From assembly GCF_023278085.1 (NCBI RefSeq), contig NZ_CP066265.1, positions 2,324,501 through 2,388,500 on the forward strand: 64,000 nucleotides of DNA. The letters run 5' to 3'. Positions 33,929 to 43,323 of the stretch are shown here, one piece after another. Under the pieces are notes generated by a model. That model was not told the DNA's origin. It was given only the letters and a program-made list of their open reading frames with translations, and did no database searches. Numbering within the stretch: position 1 is the stretch's first letter; the number at the start of each line of letters is the position of its first letter. Made by a program: the position numbers and the translations under genes. This DNA comes from Pseudomonas syringae (lineage in GTDB: Bacteria > Pseudomonadota > Gammaproteobacteria > Pseudomonadales > Pseudomonadaceae).

Positions 33929-34744
33929 ATGGGTGCTGACCTGACCAATGCGTTCATCGAAGTCGCCTATCCGGTGATCAGCTCCGCGTCGCTGGCAGCG
34001 TCACGGGCCATGGGCGTGGTGATCATTACACCGGCGTTCAACCGTCTGGGCCTGACCGGCATGATTCGCGGCTGCGTGGCGGTGGCGATCTCGGTGCCGA
34101 TGATCCTGCCGGTATTCTCCGCGTTCACGTCGATGCCCGAGCACAGCGGTTTTTCTCTTGCGGGGTTGATGATCAAGGAGCTGCTGATCGGCTTGCTGAT
34201 CGGGCTGTTGTTCGGTATCCCGTTCTGGGCCGCCGAAGTGGCAGGCGAACTGATCGACCTGCAACGCGGCTCGACCATGGAACAACTGGTCGACCCGTTG
34301 GGGCAGGGTGAGGCGAGCGTGATGGCGACATTGCTCACGGTCATGCTGATCACGCTGTTTTTCATGTCCGGCGGTTTCATCCTGATGGTCGACGGCTATT
34401 ACCACAGCTATCAGCTCTGGCCGGTGACCGAATTCACGCCGCTGTTCAGCAGTGCGGCCCTGATGTCCATTCTGGCGATTCTCGACCAGGTGATGCGCAT
34501 TGGCGTGCTGATGGTCGCACCACTGCTCATAGCGATGCTGATCACCGACCTGATGTTGGCGTACCTGTCACGCATGGCACCCAGCCTGCATATTTTCGAC
34601 TTGTCATTGCCGGTCAAGAACCTGTTCTTCTCGGTGTTGATGGTGGTCTACATCGGTTTTCTGATTCCGGTGATGATCGATCAGTTGGCACAGTTCCGCG
34701 GAACGGTCGAAGTACTCAAGGCCATGGCCAGCGAGGCACCCTGA
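33929..34744 (+). CDS. sctT: T3SS export apparatus protein SctT (HrcT)
   Basis: 271 residues, FliR family, about six to eight hydrophobic segments. Characteristic stretches are ASRAMGVVIITPAFNRLGL, GIPFWAAEVAGELIDLQRG with DPLGQGEASVMATLLT, and LSRMAPSLHIFDLSLPVKNLFF. It caps the SctRST pore and contacts SctU. The sctU ATG follows its stop directly. Confidence 0.96.
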   Translation: MGADLTNAFIEVAYPVISSASLAASRAMGVVIITPAFNRLGLTGMIRGCVAVAISVPMILPVFSAFTSMPEHSGFSLAGLMIKELLIGLLIGLLFGIPFWAAEVAGELIDLQRGSTMEQLVDPLGQGEASVMATLLTVMLITLFFMSGGFILMVDGYYHSYQLWPVTEFTPLFSSAALMSILAILDQVMRIGVLMVAPLLIAMLITDLMLAYLSRMAPSLHIFDLSLPVKNLFFSVLMVVYIGFLIPVMIDQLAQFRGTVEVLKAMASEAP

Positions 34745-35791
34745 ATGGGCGAATCCAGCGAGGAAAAAAGCCAGCCGGCCACGGACAAGAAGCTGCGTGA
34801 TGCGCGCAAGAAGGGCCAGGTCGCGAAAAGCCAGGACCTGGTTTCCGGCATGGTGATTCTGTTGTGTACGTTGTGCATTTCGGTCTTGTTGCCCAAGGCG
34901 CGGGCGCAGGTGGAGGCGTTGATCGACCTGGCGGCGCTGATCTACATCGAACCCTTCAACGAGGTCTGGCCACGGCTGCTGGATCACGCCGAGCAGATCG
35001 TCATCGGCATTACCTTGCCAGTGGTGGCCGTGACGGTCGGCGCGGTGATTCTGACCAATATCGTGACCATGCGCGGCGTCGTGTTTTCGGTCGAACCCAT
35101 TCAGCCGGACATCAAGCGGATCAATCCAGCCGAGGGTTTCAAGCGTATTTTTGCCATGCGGAACCTGATCGAGTTCCTCAAGGGGCTGGTCAAGGTGGTG
35201 CTGCTGGGGCTGGCGTTTTACGTTATCGGCCGCCAGGCCCTGCAAGCACTGATGGAGTCTTCGCGCTGTGGCGAAGGTTGCATCGAGTCGACGTTCTACC
35301 TGGTGCTCAAGCCACTGGTGTTTACCGTGCTGGCGGCGTTTCTGCTGGTTGGTGCTGTGGATGTGCTCATGCAGCGCTGGCTGTTTGGCCGGGAAATGAA
35401 AATGAGCCACAGCGAGCAGAAACGCGAACGCAAGGACGTCGATGGCGACCCGATGATCAAACGCGAACGTCAGCGCCAACGACGGGAAATGCAGGCACTG
35501 GCGACCAAGCTGGGCTTGGCGCGGGCGTCGTTGATGATCGGCGACGCTGGTGGCTGGGTCGTGGGGGTACGCTACGTTCGCGGCGAAACGCCAGTGCCGA
35601 TAGTCGTCTGCCGCGCCGCACCACAAGAGTCCGCAGCCTTACTGGCCGAGGCTGCACCACTGGGCATCGCCCTGTGGCCAGACGCAAGCCTCGCCGAGTC
35701 CATTGCCAAACGAAGCGTGGCAGGCGATCCTGTGCCGGAAAACACCTTCCAGGCGGTGGCCGATGCACTGGTGGCGCAGCGGCTGATCTGA
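34745..35791 (+). CDS. sctU: T3SS substrate-switch protein SctU (HrcU) lacking the NPTH motif
   Basis: 348 residues, FlhB family. N-terminal charged segment (KKLRDARKKGQVAKSQDL), four membrane helices, then the conserved cytoplasmic linker (KRERKDVDGDPMIKRERQRQRREMQ). Where the family has the self-cleaving NPTH motif, this protein reads DAGG (residues 267-270, bases 35543-35554), in unbroken alignment between LGLARASLMIG and WVVGVRYVRGETPVPIV. Asn is needed for cleavage, so this SctU is probably not processed and substrate switching must differ. Length is normal (about 350). It is the last gene of the plus-strand operon. Confidence 0.95.
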   Translation: MGESSEEKSQPATDKKLRDARKKGQVAKSQDLVSGMVILLCTLCISVLLPKARAQVEALIDLAALIYIEPFNEVWPRLLDHAEQIVIGITLPVVAVTVGAVILTNIVTMRGVVFSVEPIQPDIKRINPAEGFKRIFAMRNLIEFLKGLVKVVLLGLAFYVIGRQALQALMESSRCGEGCIESTFYLVLKPLVFTVLAAFLLVGAVDVLMQRWLFGREMKMSHSEQKRERKDVDGDPMIKRERQRQRREMQALATKLGLARASLMIGDAGGWVVGVRYVRGETPVPIVVCRAAPQESAALLAEAAPLGIALWPDASLAESIAKRSVAGDPVPENTFQAVADALVAQRLI

Positions 35792-35827
35792 TCTCAGCAC
35801 AGCCATTGGCATGAGAGTCAGTTGCCT

Positions 35828-38647
35828 TCAGTGCATCGCCGGGCTGTGGCGGGTCATGGGCGTGCCGGGCACGATTTTCAGGCGGTTGAGGTCGGCGTTG
35901 ACGCGCCACGCCCAGAAATGTGTGCCGTCCTCACGGGCTATATCCAGTGCCTGAGTCAGCATCTTGCGCACATCCTTCAGTGCATAGCTATGCGGCTGAT
36001 CAAGCATCAACTGTGCTTTGACCCGCATGATCTCCGGCAGATACCAGCGATCCTGATTCTCTACCGCGCCAAGGTGAAGCTCGTCGAGGATTTCCAGCGC
36101 CAGCGGTTCAAGCCTGAGCGCCGCCAGCCCGGACGCGTACTCGGTGTGCAGCATCGCATGCAACGGCGTTTCGACATGGTTGCGTAACTGCTGAAGCGCT
36201 TCTCCCAGCAGCGGCACACCGGTCGCGGCGTCGCCTTCGCGGATCGCCAGAATGCTTTCGTAACAGGACGTCAACTGACGCCAGATATGCAGTGGTTGTC
36301 GCTCGCTGCTTTGCTTGAGAAGGTTCAGAAAGTACCGCGTCTTGTGCAGCGTACCGGCAATCAGCGTTGCCGGGATCGCACTGATCGCCAGGGTGTACCA
36401 CAACGTCGCAGGATGACTCAGCGCAACCGCCTGTTTCACATTGATGTCCAGCGCCACCATCGCCTGCCCCGTGTTACCAATCAGCAACTGAACCTGAGCC
36501 CGCAGTGACTGCGCAGCAATCCGCTGATCGAAATGCATGTCGATAATGTGCGATGACGGCGAGCGTGGAGCGCCGAGCGCTTCTTCAATGGCCTGGCGGG
36601 CGGTCTTCATGTCGCCCATGTAAAACGCGCTGGTCGCGCGCATCCTTCGGCCCAGCAACTGACAGTCGGCGATCCGGTAATCCTTGCCCAGCGCAAGAAA
36701 CTGCGAGGCGACCTGCGTGCCTTGCACATGTTTGTTGCTGCAGGTGTGATCGTTCCATTGCCCCCACAAGGCCCGCAGACGGTATTCGGAGTCGTCGAGC
36801 GCCTCGGCATCTTCACTGACCTGCTGCCAGACCTCGCGCATTTTCTGTCCGGCGCCGTAGGTCAGCATCAGTATGCTGCCGGACATGGTCAGCAGACGCA
36901 TGCGCTGCCGACGGTCCATCTGCACCTCTTCCCGCTGCCGGGGCAAGCCCTGGTTGACCCAGTCCTGATATTCGCGCACCAGCGACAGCCTGAGCCATAA
37001 CGGCGAGCTGCACAGGGTCAGTTCCACTCCCAACTGGCGGTCGCCCTCGGCCGAAAAGGCCCAGGTCAGGGCTGCACGTACGGTGTCGATTTCCACACCG
37101 TAACGCTGAGTCCATAGCTCCTGGGGCAGTTGTTCGAGATCCAGCCTGGCCTGTTCAAGCAGTGCCATCGCCCATTGCGCGTGGGCGCTGCACAAACGTG
37201 GCACATCATCGAGCTGTACGAGCTTTTCATGGGCGTACAGGCGCGTGGTTTCCAGCAGTCGAAAGCGTTTGCCCTGGCTGTGATCGAAGGTGCCCAGCAG
37301 GGATTTGTCGAGCAGGCTTTCGAGCATCGGCAACGTCATTCGCACATCAGGCAGACCGATGTTGACGATCGCCATCACCCCGTCAATGGTAAACGAGCCG
37401 TTGAATATCGACAGCTGACGCAGCAAGGCTTGCTCGTGCGTGCTGAGCATGCCGTAGGTCCAGTCCAGCGTGGCACTCAGCGAGCGCTGGCGTGGCAGGG
37501 CGGTACGAAGCCCGGTCATTTGCAGGCGGAAGCTGCCGTCCAGCAGGCCGACCAGATCGTGAATGCCAAACGTTCTGGCGCGTGCGGCGGCCAGTTCGAT
37601 GGCCAACGGGTTGCCGTCCAGTTTGCGGCAGATGGCCGCGACTGTTTGGGCGTCGCTGTCGTTGAAGGAAAATTCGGGATCCTGCTCTCTGGCGCGGGTG
37701 ACGAAAAGCGCCACGCCGGAATAGGTCATTGCCTGCGCGGCAGTGAGCGCTTCGTGTTCGTCCGGCACTTGCAGAGGACCGAGTTCATGCACCCATTCGC
37801 CTTGCGCACGCAGCGGCTCCCGGCTGGTAACCACGATGCAGCACAGCGGCGCATTGGCCAGTAACGCTTCGACCGCAGCGGCGGTTTCATCCAGTACATG
37901 CTCGCAGTTATCGAGCACCAGCAATTGCGGGCGGCTGACCAGTGATGGCGGTATATCGTGCAGAGGCTGTTCGTTTTCGGCGCTCAGGCCCAGCGCGAAG
38001 GCGATTCTCCCCAGTATCGGTTGGGCGCTGTTGACCGGCGTCAGGTCGACAAAGGCGATGCTGAGGCTGGAATGTGCGGCCAGGCTGTCAGCCAGTGCCA
38101 GCGCTACGGTGGTTTTGCCAACGCCGCCCGGGCCGGTCAGGGTCAGCAAGCGTCGGGTGAGGGTCAGTTCCAGCAATTGCCGGATCAACTCGTCACGCCC
38201 GAGCACCTGACGATGGGTCGCTGGCACTGCATAACACGTATCCACTGCCATTGCCGGGGGCTCGTTGCGCAGCTCTGGTTGCACGCTGACCGGCGCAACA
38301 AACCGGTAACCACGACCGGGCACGGTAACGATATAATTTTCGTCGTTCTCCAGCGCTCTGCGTAAGGCCACGATCTGGGCGCGCAGGTTGCATTCCTCGA
38401 CCACCGCTCTGGGCCAGGCCAGCGCCAGCAGTTCCGATTTTTCCAGCAGCTCGCCGGGACGCGTGGCAAAAGCGACCAGCAACGCCATTGCGCGGCTACC
38501 CAGTGGCACCGGCTGTGAATCCTTGAGCAGCAAATATTCGCGTGGAAGCAGGGTGAACGAGCCGAAGTGGATGGCCTCAGGGCTGCGCGACGAATCACCT
38601 GTTCCAGGGTTGGCCATTGCATCCTGGCCGCTTGCTTCGAAATCCAT
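35828..38647 (-). CDS. Winged-helix / NB-ARC-type ATPase / TPR transcriptional regulator
   Basis: 939 residues. An OmpR/CadC-like winged helix (about 25-118; LLEKSELLALAWPRAVVEECNLRA region, then VPGRGYRF) is followed by a STAND ATPase with Walker A (TGPGGVGKTT, 171-180), Walker B (QLLVLDNCEHVLDE, about 241-254), CCIVVTSREPLR and LDGNPLAIELAAARA. About 450 helical residues of degenerate TPR type complete it. Such proteins switch on ligand or protein binding and ATP. It converges on sctU (36 bp apart) and is divergent from the second HrpK-like gene, so it is the best candidate regulator of this T3SS. The ATG at 38647 is preferred to the upstream start at 38758. Confidence 0.88.
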   Translation of the reverse strand: MDFEASGQDAMANPGTGDSSRSPEAIHFGSFTLLPREYLLLKDSQPVPLGSRAMALLVAFATRPGELLEKSELLALAWPRAVVEECNLRAQIVALRRALENDENYIVTVPGRGYRFVAPVSVQPELRNEPPAMAVDTCYAVPATHRQVLGRDELIRQLLELTLTRRLLTLTGPGGVGKTTVALALADSLAAHSSLSIAFVDLTPVNSAQPILGRIAFALGLSAENEQPLHDIPPSLVSRPQLLVLDNCEHVLDETAAAVEALLANAPLCCIVVTSREPLRAQGEWVHELGPLQVPDEHEALTAAQAMTYSGVALFVTRAREQDPEFSFNDSDAQTVAAICRKLDGNPLAIELAAARARTFGIHDLVGLLDGSFRLQMTGLRTALPRQRSLSATLDWTYGMLSTHEQALLRQLSIFNGSFTIDGVMAIVNIGLPDVRMTLPMLESLLDKSLLGTFDHSQGKRFRLLETTRLYAHEKLVQLDDVPRLCSAHAQWAMALLEQARLDLEQLPQELWTQRYGVEIDTVRAALTWAFSAEGDRQLGVELTLCSSPLWLRLSLVREYQDWVNQGLPRQREEVQMDRRQRMRLLTMSGSILMLTYGAGQKMREVWQQVSEDAEALDDSEYRLRALWGQWNDHTCSNKHVQGTQVASQFLALGKDYRIADCQLLGRRMRATSAFYMGDMKTARQAIEEALGAPRSPSSHIIDMHFDQRIAAQSLRAQVQLLIGNTGQAMVALDINVKQAVALSHPATLWYTLAISAIPATLIAGTLHKTRYFLNLLKQSSERQPLHIWRQLTSCYESILAIREGDAATGVPLLGEALQQLRNHVETPLHAMLHTEYASGLAALRLEPLALEILDELHLGAVENQDRWYLPEIMRVKAQLMLDQPHSYALKDVRKMLTQALDIAREDGTHFWAWRVNADLNRLKIVPGTPMTRHSPAMH

Positions 38648-39462
38648 GCTTAGACCTGTGTCAGAAGTAATAGCTGCGCCACCGCACCGTGCAGGAGCAT
38701 GAAGGTCCCGATCTGTGTCTGTGTGTTGATGCCTGTTCTGTGGATCTGCTGAAGCCAATGGACGTCCAATGGGTACGCTGCAACTAACCAGACGCCCCGA
38801 TTTATCGGGTGTGAGCAGATGATTGACCGCTGGCCTGGTTTAAAACGTCGACTTTCCGGCAAAGGGGAGAGTCTAGTGACACCAGATGACTGTTTAGAGA
38901 GCAATGCACAAATCGCGCCCATGTTAATTGACATCAACTGGCCGTCTGTTTGCGTACCGTTGGTCGGCTTACAGTGAATTTTTTACAAGCGTGGAGTTTG
39001 CAGGAACTGTTCTTTGCGCCAGTCGTTACAGAGCGCGCAGGTACCCTTTTTCAAAAGGGGGCATTTAGCGTTACCAGAAACTTAGTGCAGTTGATGAATG
39101 GTTAATCGAACTATCAATTATCGGCCTCTCTTCAAAGCATTGAGGGAAAGTGCCTGAATAATAATTAGTGTTACTGAATGTGTTTCCTTACCCGAGTGCG
39201 CACTTTATGAACAATCGCGTTGAGTGCCTATTCAATACTCCGGCTATCCGTTATTCAGCAACTCTTCCGGTGATGTCATCCCTTCTTAATGCAAAGCCGT
39301 TTTAATCAATCCCGATAGCGGACGCCTGACAGTTATCCAGGCTCCGCGCCTCTGCCTGCAAAGGCCCGGCTCGCACCCGTTCAATCCATGACAGCGCCGC
39401 TTTAGCTGTGCAGGCAGCGCTGTAGCGATGGAAGTTTCGGGTGACCAATGGAAGGAAAAACA
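38648..39462. other. 815-bp divergent intergenic region, AT-rich
   Basis: No believable gene. It must contain promoters for the NB-ARC regulator and the HrpK-like gene. The part 38940-39300 is AT-rich like 19500-19830, consistent with both belonging to the acquired T3SS locus. A palindrome CCCTTTTTCAAAAGGG lies at 39044-39059. I found no HrpL box and no TTTCACA pair. Confidence 0.5.
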
Positions 39463-42400
39463 ATGACGACTGTTAATAAGATCACCACTGAAAAACCCAC
39501 TAATCCAGCGGACGCCAAAGCCTGGGAACAGGCTGTACAGCAGTCCAGAGAGGTCGGTATCCAGTGGCAATTGCCTGACGACGACAAACGCTCTGCACAG
39601 CAAATCATCGACGACAGCCCATTGCTGAAAAATCTGGGCGGGCGCGGCGACAAGGGAGAGGCCAAGGAAAACCTGATTGCTCAGGTTGGCGACTACACCA
39701 AAGACTCCAACGCTGCGTTTCGTGCCGTGCAACTGCTCGAACACATTGAAACCTTCGATGCCAACGGCGACCGTCTGGCGGGCAAGGACATCGGTAACAA
39801 TCGCATTGACGGCTACACCAGCAGCAGCGATGCCAGACACGGCACAGAGGCCGGTCGTCTGAAGGATTTCGGCAAGGACGGATTTTCGAGCCTCAAAGGC
39901 AAACTGCATGAAACAAGATCCGCCGCCAACGACTCTGCCACCCGCGAGCAGGCCGAGAAACTGGGCATCCATTGGGAGCGTCCGGCAGGTGATGAAAGGG
40001 ACGCCAGGAGCATTGTCGAAGGCGATCCCTTGCTCCGGAATCTGGGTAATCAGAGTGACGTCAGGGACATGCTGAAAGAGCAGGTCGGCGATTTCGATAA
40101 CGACGCTGACGCCGCCTATCGTGCCACTCAGGTGCTGGCGCATATCGAACAGTTCGACGGCAACGGTGCGCGGATTGTCGGCGGTGACGTCGCCAACGGC
40201 AGCATCAATGGCTTCACCAAAAGCGGCGAGGCCCGCAACGGCACTGAAGCCGGCCGGTTGCAGGATTTCGGCAAGGACGGCTTTTCCAGTCTCAAGGGCG
40301 AAATGGCCAATGTGTCAGTCGCCGGTGACAACACGCAGACTCGCGAGCAGGCCGAAAAGCTCGGCTTTATGTGGGAGCTGCCCAAGGATGACCAGCGCTC
40401 GGCTCAGGACATCATCGACGCCAATCCGCTGCTCAAGAATCTCGGTAACCAGAGCGGCGTCAAGGACATGCTCAAAGAGCGGGTCGGTGATTTCGAAAAG
40501 GATGCCAACGCTGCGTTTCGCGCCGCTCAGGTGCTCGACCGGGTGACGATGTACAACGAGAAGGGCGAGATCCAGTCAGGCGGTGATGTGTTCAACAGCC
40601 GCGTCGATGGTTTCACCAAAGGCGCCGAGGCCAGACATGGCACCGAGGCTGGCCGCTTGCAGGACTTCGGCAAACTGGGCTTCGATGCGTTGCCCGAACT
40701 GAAGAAAAGCGAAGACATCAGCAGCTACAAGGATTTTCTCAAGGCCAACCCCGACGCAGATGACGCCTCGAAGCAGATCGCCCGGTACGCCGCGATCCTC
40801 GACGAAAACCATGACGCGATCAAGGGCAAGACCGGCTCGAAGAACATGAACGCCGAAGCGCTGGCGGCCTATAAGGACAAGAACCCGCAGCTCGACAAAG
40901 AGGTCAAGGAGGCGCTGGATTTCTGGTCGCAACCCGGTGCCTTTGCGTTGCTGGATAACGCCAAAAGCCCGCTTGAGCAAGGCGCCGATGGCAAGGCCAG
41001 TCGTGCTGATATTCAGGCTTTCATCAAGACTGCCTCCCCGAAAGACGTCGGTGCGGTCGGCACGCTGCTGGAAGTCGTCGCCGAAGGCAACCTGCTCAAC
41101 AAGGTCAATACCGACGCGCTCAACAAGGACGTGTTCGATAATCCGCAAAACTACACCGCCGAACAGAAGGCTGCCGTTCTGCAGGAACTCAAGGCTGCAC
41201 AAAGCCTGATCGTCAAGGGCAGTGGCACTGGCATGTGGAAGGATGACAAGTCCCAGGTGCAGATTGCCAACAATGTGCGCAGCCATCCTGACGCGCAGAA
41301 GCTGCTCGATGACGTCAACGAGCACATCGCGACGCTCGAAAAAGACCCTGCAGTGGTCAAGTTCTACAACGAGAACGCGACCAGTGAATTGAGCAAGGTG
41401 CTGGAGGGCAGCGAGGGCCTGAAAAACGCACTGCAAAGCACCTACGACAACGACATCAAGACCGGCAAGGCACTCGACACGCTGTGGGACGCCAATACCA
41501 AGGACGGCAAGACTGATCAGCAGACCGCACTGGCGCAATTCTACAGTTCGGCGCAAAGCGTTCAGGAATCACTGGGCGTGAGCAACCCGAGCGAAATTCA
41601 GGCAGCCGTGCAGAAGTCCACCCACAACAAGGATTTCGAATCGTTCTATGAAAAATCCCTGGTCTCGGGTGAGCGTCTGAAAGAGCTGCTCAAGACCGAA
41701 AGCTTCGAGGTGGCAACCAGCCAGTTCAGCATGGAAGTGGCGATGTACAACGCTGCGCTGAACCCGGAGTTCACCAATAAGTTCGATGACGCCGCCACCA
41801 AAAACTACACCGATATCGCGCAGGATAACGTCTTCAAGGATGCCAGTTTCGATGACCTGAAGACGGCTTTCGGCGTTGATGGCGGCGATACGCTGGACGA
41901 GGCGAAGGTCAGGTCACTGATCGATCAGGTTGCCGAGAGCAATCCCGAATTGTTAATGAATGCCGACGGCAAGCCTGCCACCTCCGACCAGATTTTGGGG
42001 GTGTTCAGAGGCAATTGGGATCTGCTGCGCCAGGGCACCAAGTCGATTTCCGAGTTGGGCCTGTTCAGCAAGGATTCTTCGATCAAGGCGGCGTCCAATG
42101 CGGGTGTCCTGCATGGTGTCAGCGGCCTGTTCATGGCCGGTATCACCATCGCCAAGGGGGCCAGCGGCGCGGGTGCTTTGACTGATCGGCAGGTCGTCGA
42201 CATCACTACCGGCTCGGTGCAAAGCGCCACCTTGCTGGTTGAAGGCGGCGTCAAGCATTTCACCGACAAGTTCAAAGCCGTTAAAGACACCGCCAACCCG
42301 TCCGCCTATGCCTACATCACCAGCAATCTGTCGAAACTGGAAAACGCCGCCAAAGGCCTTGGCGGACTGGCCGGTGTGGCTGCCGGGGCTTATGGCATCT

Positions 42401-42783
42401 TCGATGGCGTGAAGTCGATCCGTAAAGGTGAGCTGGTGGCTGGCGGCATGAGCATCACTGCGGGCTCACTGGGTGCAATGGCTGGCCTGGCGTCAGCAGC
42501 CGAAGGCGCGGCCGGCGTCTTCCAGCTGACAGGCAGCGTAGTTCGCGCCTTGCCACTGCTGGCGGGCAGCCTGGGGATTGCGGCCGCCGGAATAGGCGCG
42601 CTGGCCATGTTGATTCCAGGTTTGATCGAGGAGGGCAAGCAGGAGACCCGCGTCGACCGTTTCTCCGATCATCTCAGGGACTACCTGACCCAGTACGAGA
42701 TCGATGGCGTCAAGGACGGCACCATCATGGACATACCTGACAGCGAGTGGCCGGGGCCGGAGGAAACCACCATCGCCTCTTGA
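39463..42783 (+). CDS. HrpK/HrpF/NopX-like type III translocator with three ~131-aa repeats
   Basis: 1106 residues. Three N-terminal repeats (about 29-148, 161-280, 293-410) each contain REQAEKLG.xW, a D..R.A..I....PLL.NLG block, QVGDF and an FD.NG...GGD....I.GFT loop ending HGTEAGRLQDFGK. A long polar helical region follows, then a hydrophobic Gly/Ala C-terminus (about 950-1065; LAGVAAGAYGIFDGVKSIRKG) resembling the HrpK-like protein at 15843. No signal peptide, as for T3SS cargo. Imperfect N-terminal repeats plus C-terminal hydrophobic segments are also seen in Xanthomonas HrpF and rhizobial NopX translocators. I chose the ATG at 39463, 6 bp after GGAAGGA; the ATG at 39448 overlaps that site. 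Confidence 0.7.
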   Translation: MTTVNKITTEKPTNPADAKAWEQAVQQSREVGIQWQLPDDDKRSAQQIIDDSPLLKNLGGRGDKGEAKENLIAQVGDYTKDSNAAFRAVQLLEHIETFDANGDRLAGKDIGNNRIDGYTSSSDARHGTEAGRLKDFGKDGFSSLKGKLHETRSAANDSATREQAEKLGIHWERPAGDERDARSIVEGDPLLRNLGNQSDVRDMLKEQVGDFDNDADAAYRATQVLAHIEQFDGNGARIVGGDVANGSINGFTKSGEARNGTEAGRLQDFGKDGFSSLKGEMANVSVAGDNTQTREQAEKLGFMWELPKDDQRSAQDIIDANPLLKNLGNQSGVKDMLKERVGDFEKDANAAFRAAQVLDRVTMYNEKGEIQSGGDVFNSRVDGFTKGAEARHGTEAGRLQDFGKLGFDALPELKKSEDISSYKDFLKANPDADDASKQIARYAAILDENHDAIKGKTGSKNMNAEALAAYKDKNPQLDKEVKEALDFWSQPGAFALLDNAKSPLEQGADGKASRADIQAFIKTASPKDVGAVGTLLEVVAEGNLLNKVNTDALNKDVFDNPQNYTAEQKAAVLQELKAAQSLIVKGSGTGMWKDDKSQVQIANNVRSHPDAQKLLDDVNEHIATLEKDPAVVKFYNENATSELSKVLEGSEGLKNALQSTYDNDIKTGKALDTLWDANTKDGKTDQQTALAQFYSSAQSVQESLGVSNPSEIQAAVQKSTHNKDFESFYEKSLVSGERLKELLKTESFEVATSQFSMEVAMYNAALNPEFTNKFDDAATKNYTDIAQDNVFKDASFDDLKTAFGVDGGDTLDEAKVRSLIDQVAESNPELLMNADGKPATSDQILGVFRGNWDLLRQGTKSISELGLFSKDSSIKAASNAGVLHGVSGLFMAGITIAKGASGAGALTDRQVVDITTGSVQSATLLVEGGVKHFTDKFKAVKDTANPSAYAYITSNLSKLENAAKGLGGLAGVAAGAYGIFDGVKSIRKGELVAGGMSITAGSLGAMAGLASAAEGAAGVFQLTGSVVRALPLLAGSLGIAAAGIGALAMLIPGLIEEGKQETRVDRFSDHLRDYLTQYEIDGVKDGTIMDIPDSEWPGPEETTIAS
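39547..40693 (+). repeat. Three tandem protein repeats (~131 aa, ~395 bp each)
   Basis: Repeat blocks of the HrpK-like protein. Copies 2 and 3 are closest. DNA is still clearly alike at the block ends (for example CAGGATTTCGGCAAGGACGG in copy 2 and near-copies in 1 and 3), so these repeats are younger than those in the 15843 protein. Confidence 0.8.
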
Positions 42784-42788
42784 TTGAA

Positions 42789-42814
42789 TCAGGCCGGGAC
42801 CAACCCCGGCCTGA
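42789..42814 (+). terminator. Terminator hairpin after the HrpK-like gene
   Basis: TCAGGCCGGG and CCCGGCCTGA form a perfect 10-bp stem with a 6-base loop, 5 bp after the stop, followed by CTTTCG. Confidence 0.7.
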
Positions 42815-42948
42815 CTTTCGCGCCCCGCCTGGCTTGTATCACCAGTCCTGCTTTCAATCAGTTTTCCATTATTGCCTGACACATTTCAAACATCTGGATC
42901 GTGATGATGGCCATCGTTCGCCGTTTGCAAAAAAACTCTGCGCCTTGA

Positions 42949-43323
42949 TCACACGTGAAGCAGATCGCTCAGAGCCCGGCTCAACTGATCTGCACTGAAA
43001 GGCTTGGCAACACATTGGCGGTCCACCCATGTATCAGGAATACCCAGTCGCCCGTACCCCGAGCAAAACATGAAGGGTATGCCCCTATCGGCTATGGCGG
43101 CTGCTATCGGAAACGAGGTGCCACCGATAATGTTGATATCCAGTATGGCCAGGTCGTACTCGCCGTTGCGGGCGTATTCAACACCGTCGTTCAGCGTGCT
43201 TGCATGGTAGGCGGTCGCGAAACCCAGGTCCTCGAGCATCATTTCCATCAGCATCGCGAGCATGGTCTCGTCTTCGACCAGCAACACTCTGGGGAGCGAA
43301 GTTTCATTTGATTCGACACTCAT
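42949..43323 (-). CDS. Single-domain response regulator of the phytochrome operon
   Basis: 124 residues, a receiver only: acidic pocket (LLVEDETMLA), phospho-acceptor Asp in LAILDINIIGG, Ser in FCSGYG and Lys in VAKPFSADQL. No output domain. The ATG overlaps the kinase stop (ATGA), so it is the cognate receiver of the bacteriophytochrome. A longer frame to 43500 lies inside the kinase gene. Single-domain receivers of this kind are usual downstream of HWE-kinase phytochromes and probably relay phosphate to another protein. Confidence 0.88.
   Translation of the reverse strand: MSVESNETSLPRVLLVEDETMLAMLMEMMLEDLGFATAYHASTLNDGVEYARNGEYDLAILDINIIGGTSFPIAAAIADRGIPFMFCSGYGRLGIPDTWVDRQCVAKPFSADQLSRALSDLLHV

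Noticed and set aside
35521..35580. Frameshift or error explaining the missing NPTH in SctU
   Set aside because: Both sides align in the same frame without gain or loss of residues, so a local indel cannot explain DAGG.
39044..39059. CCCTTTTTCAAAAGGG palindrome as a terminator
   Set aside because: Two-base loop cannot form a stable hairpin and no gene ends nearby; at most an operator.
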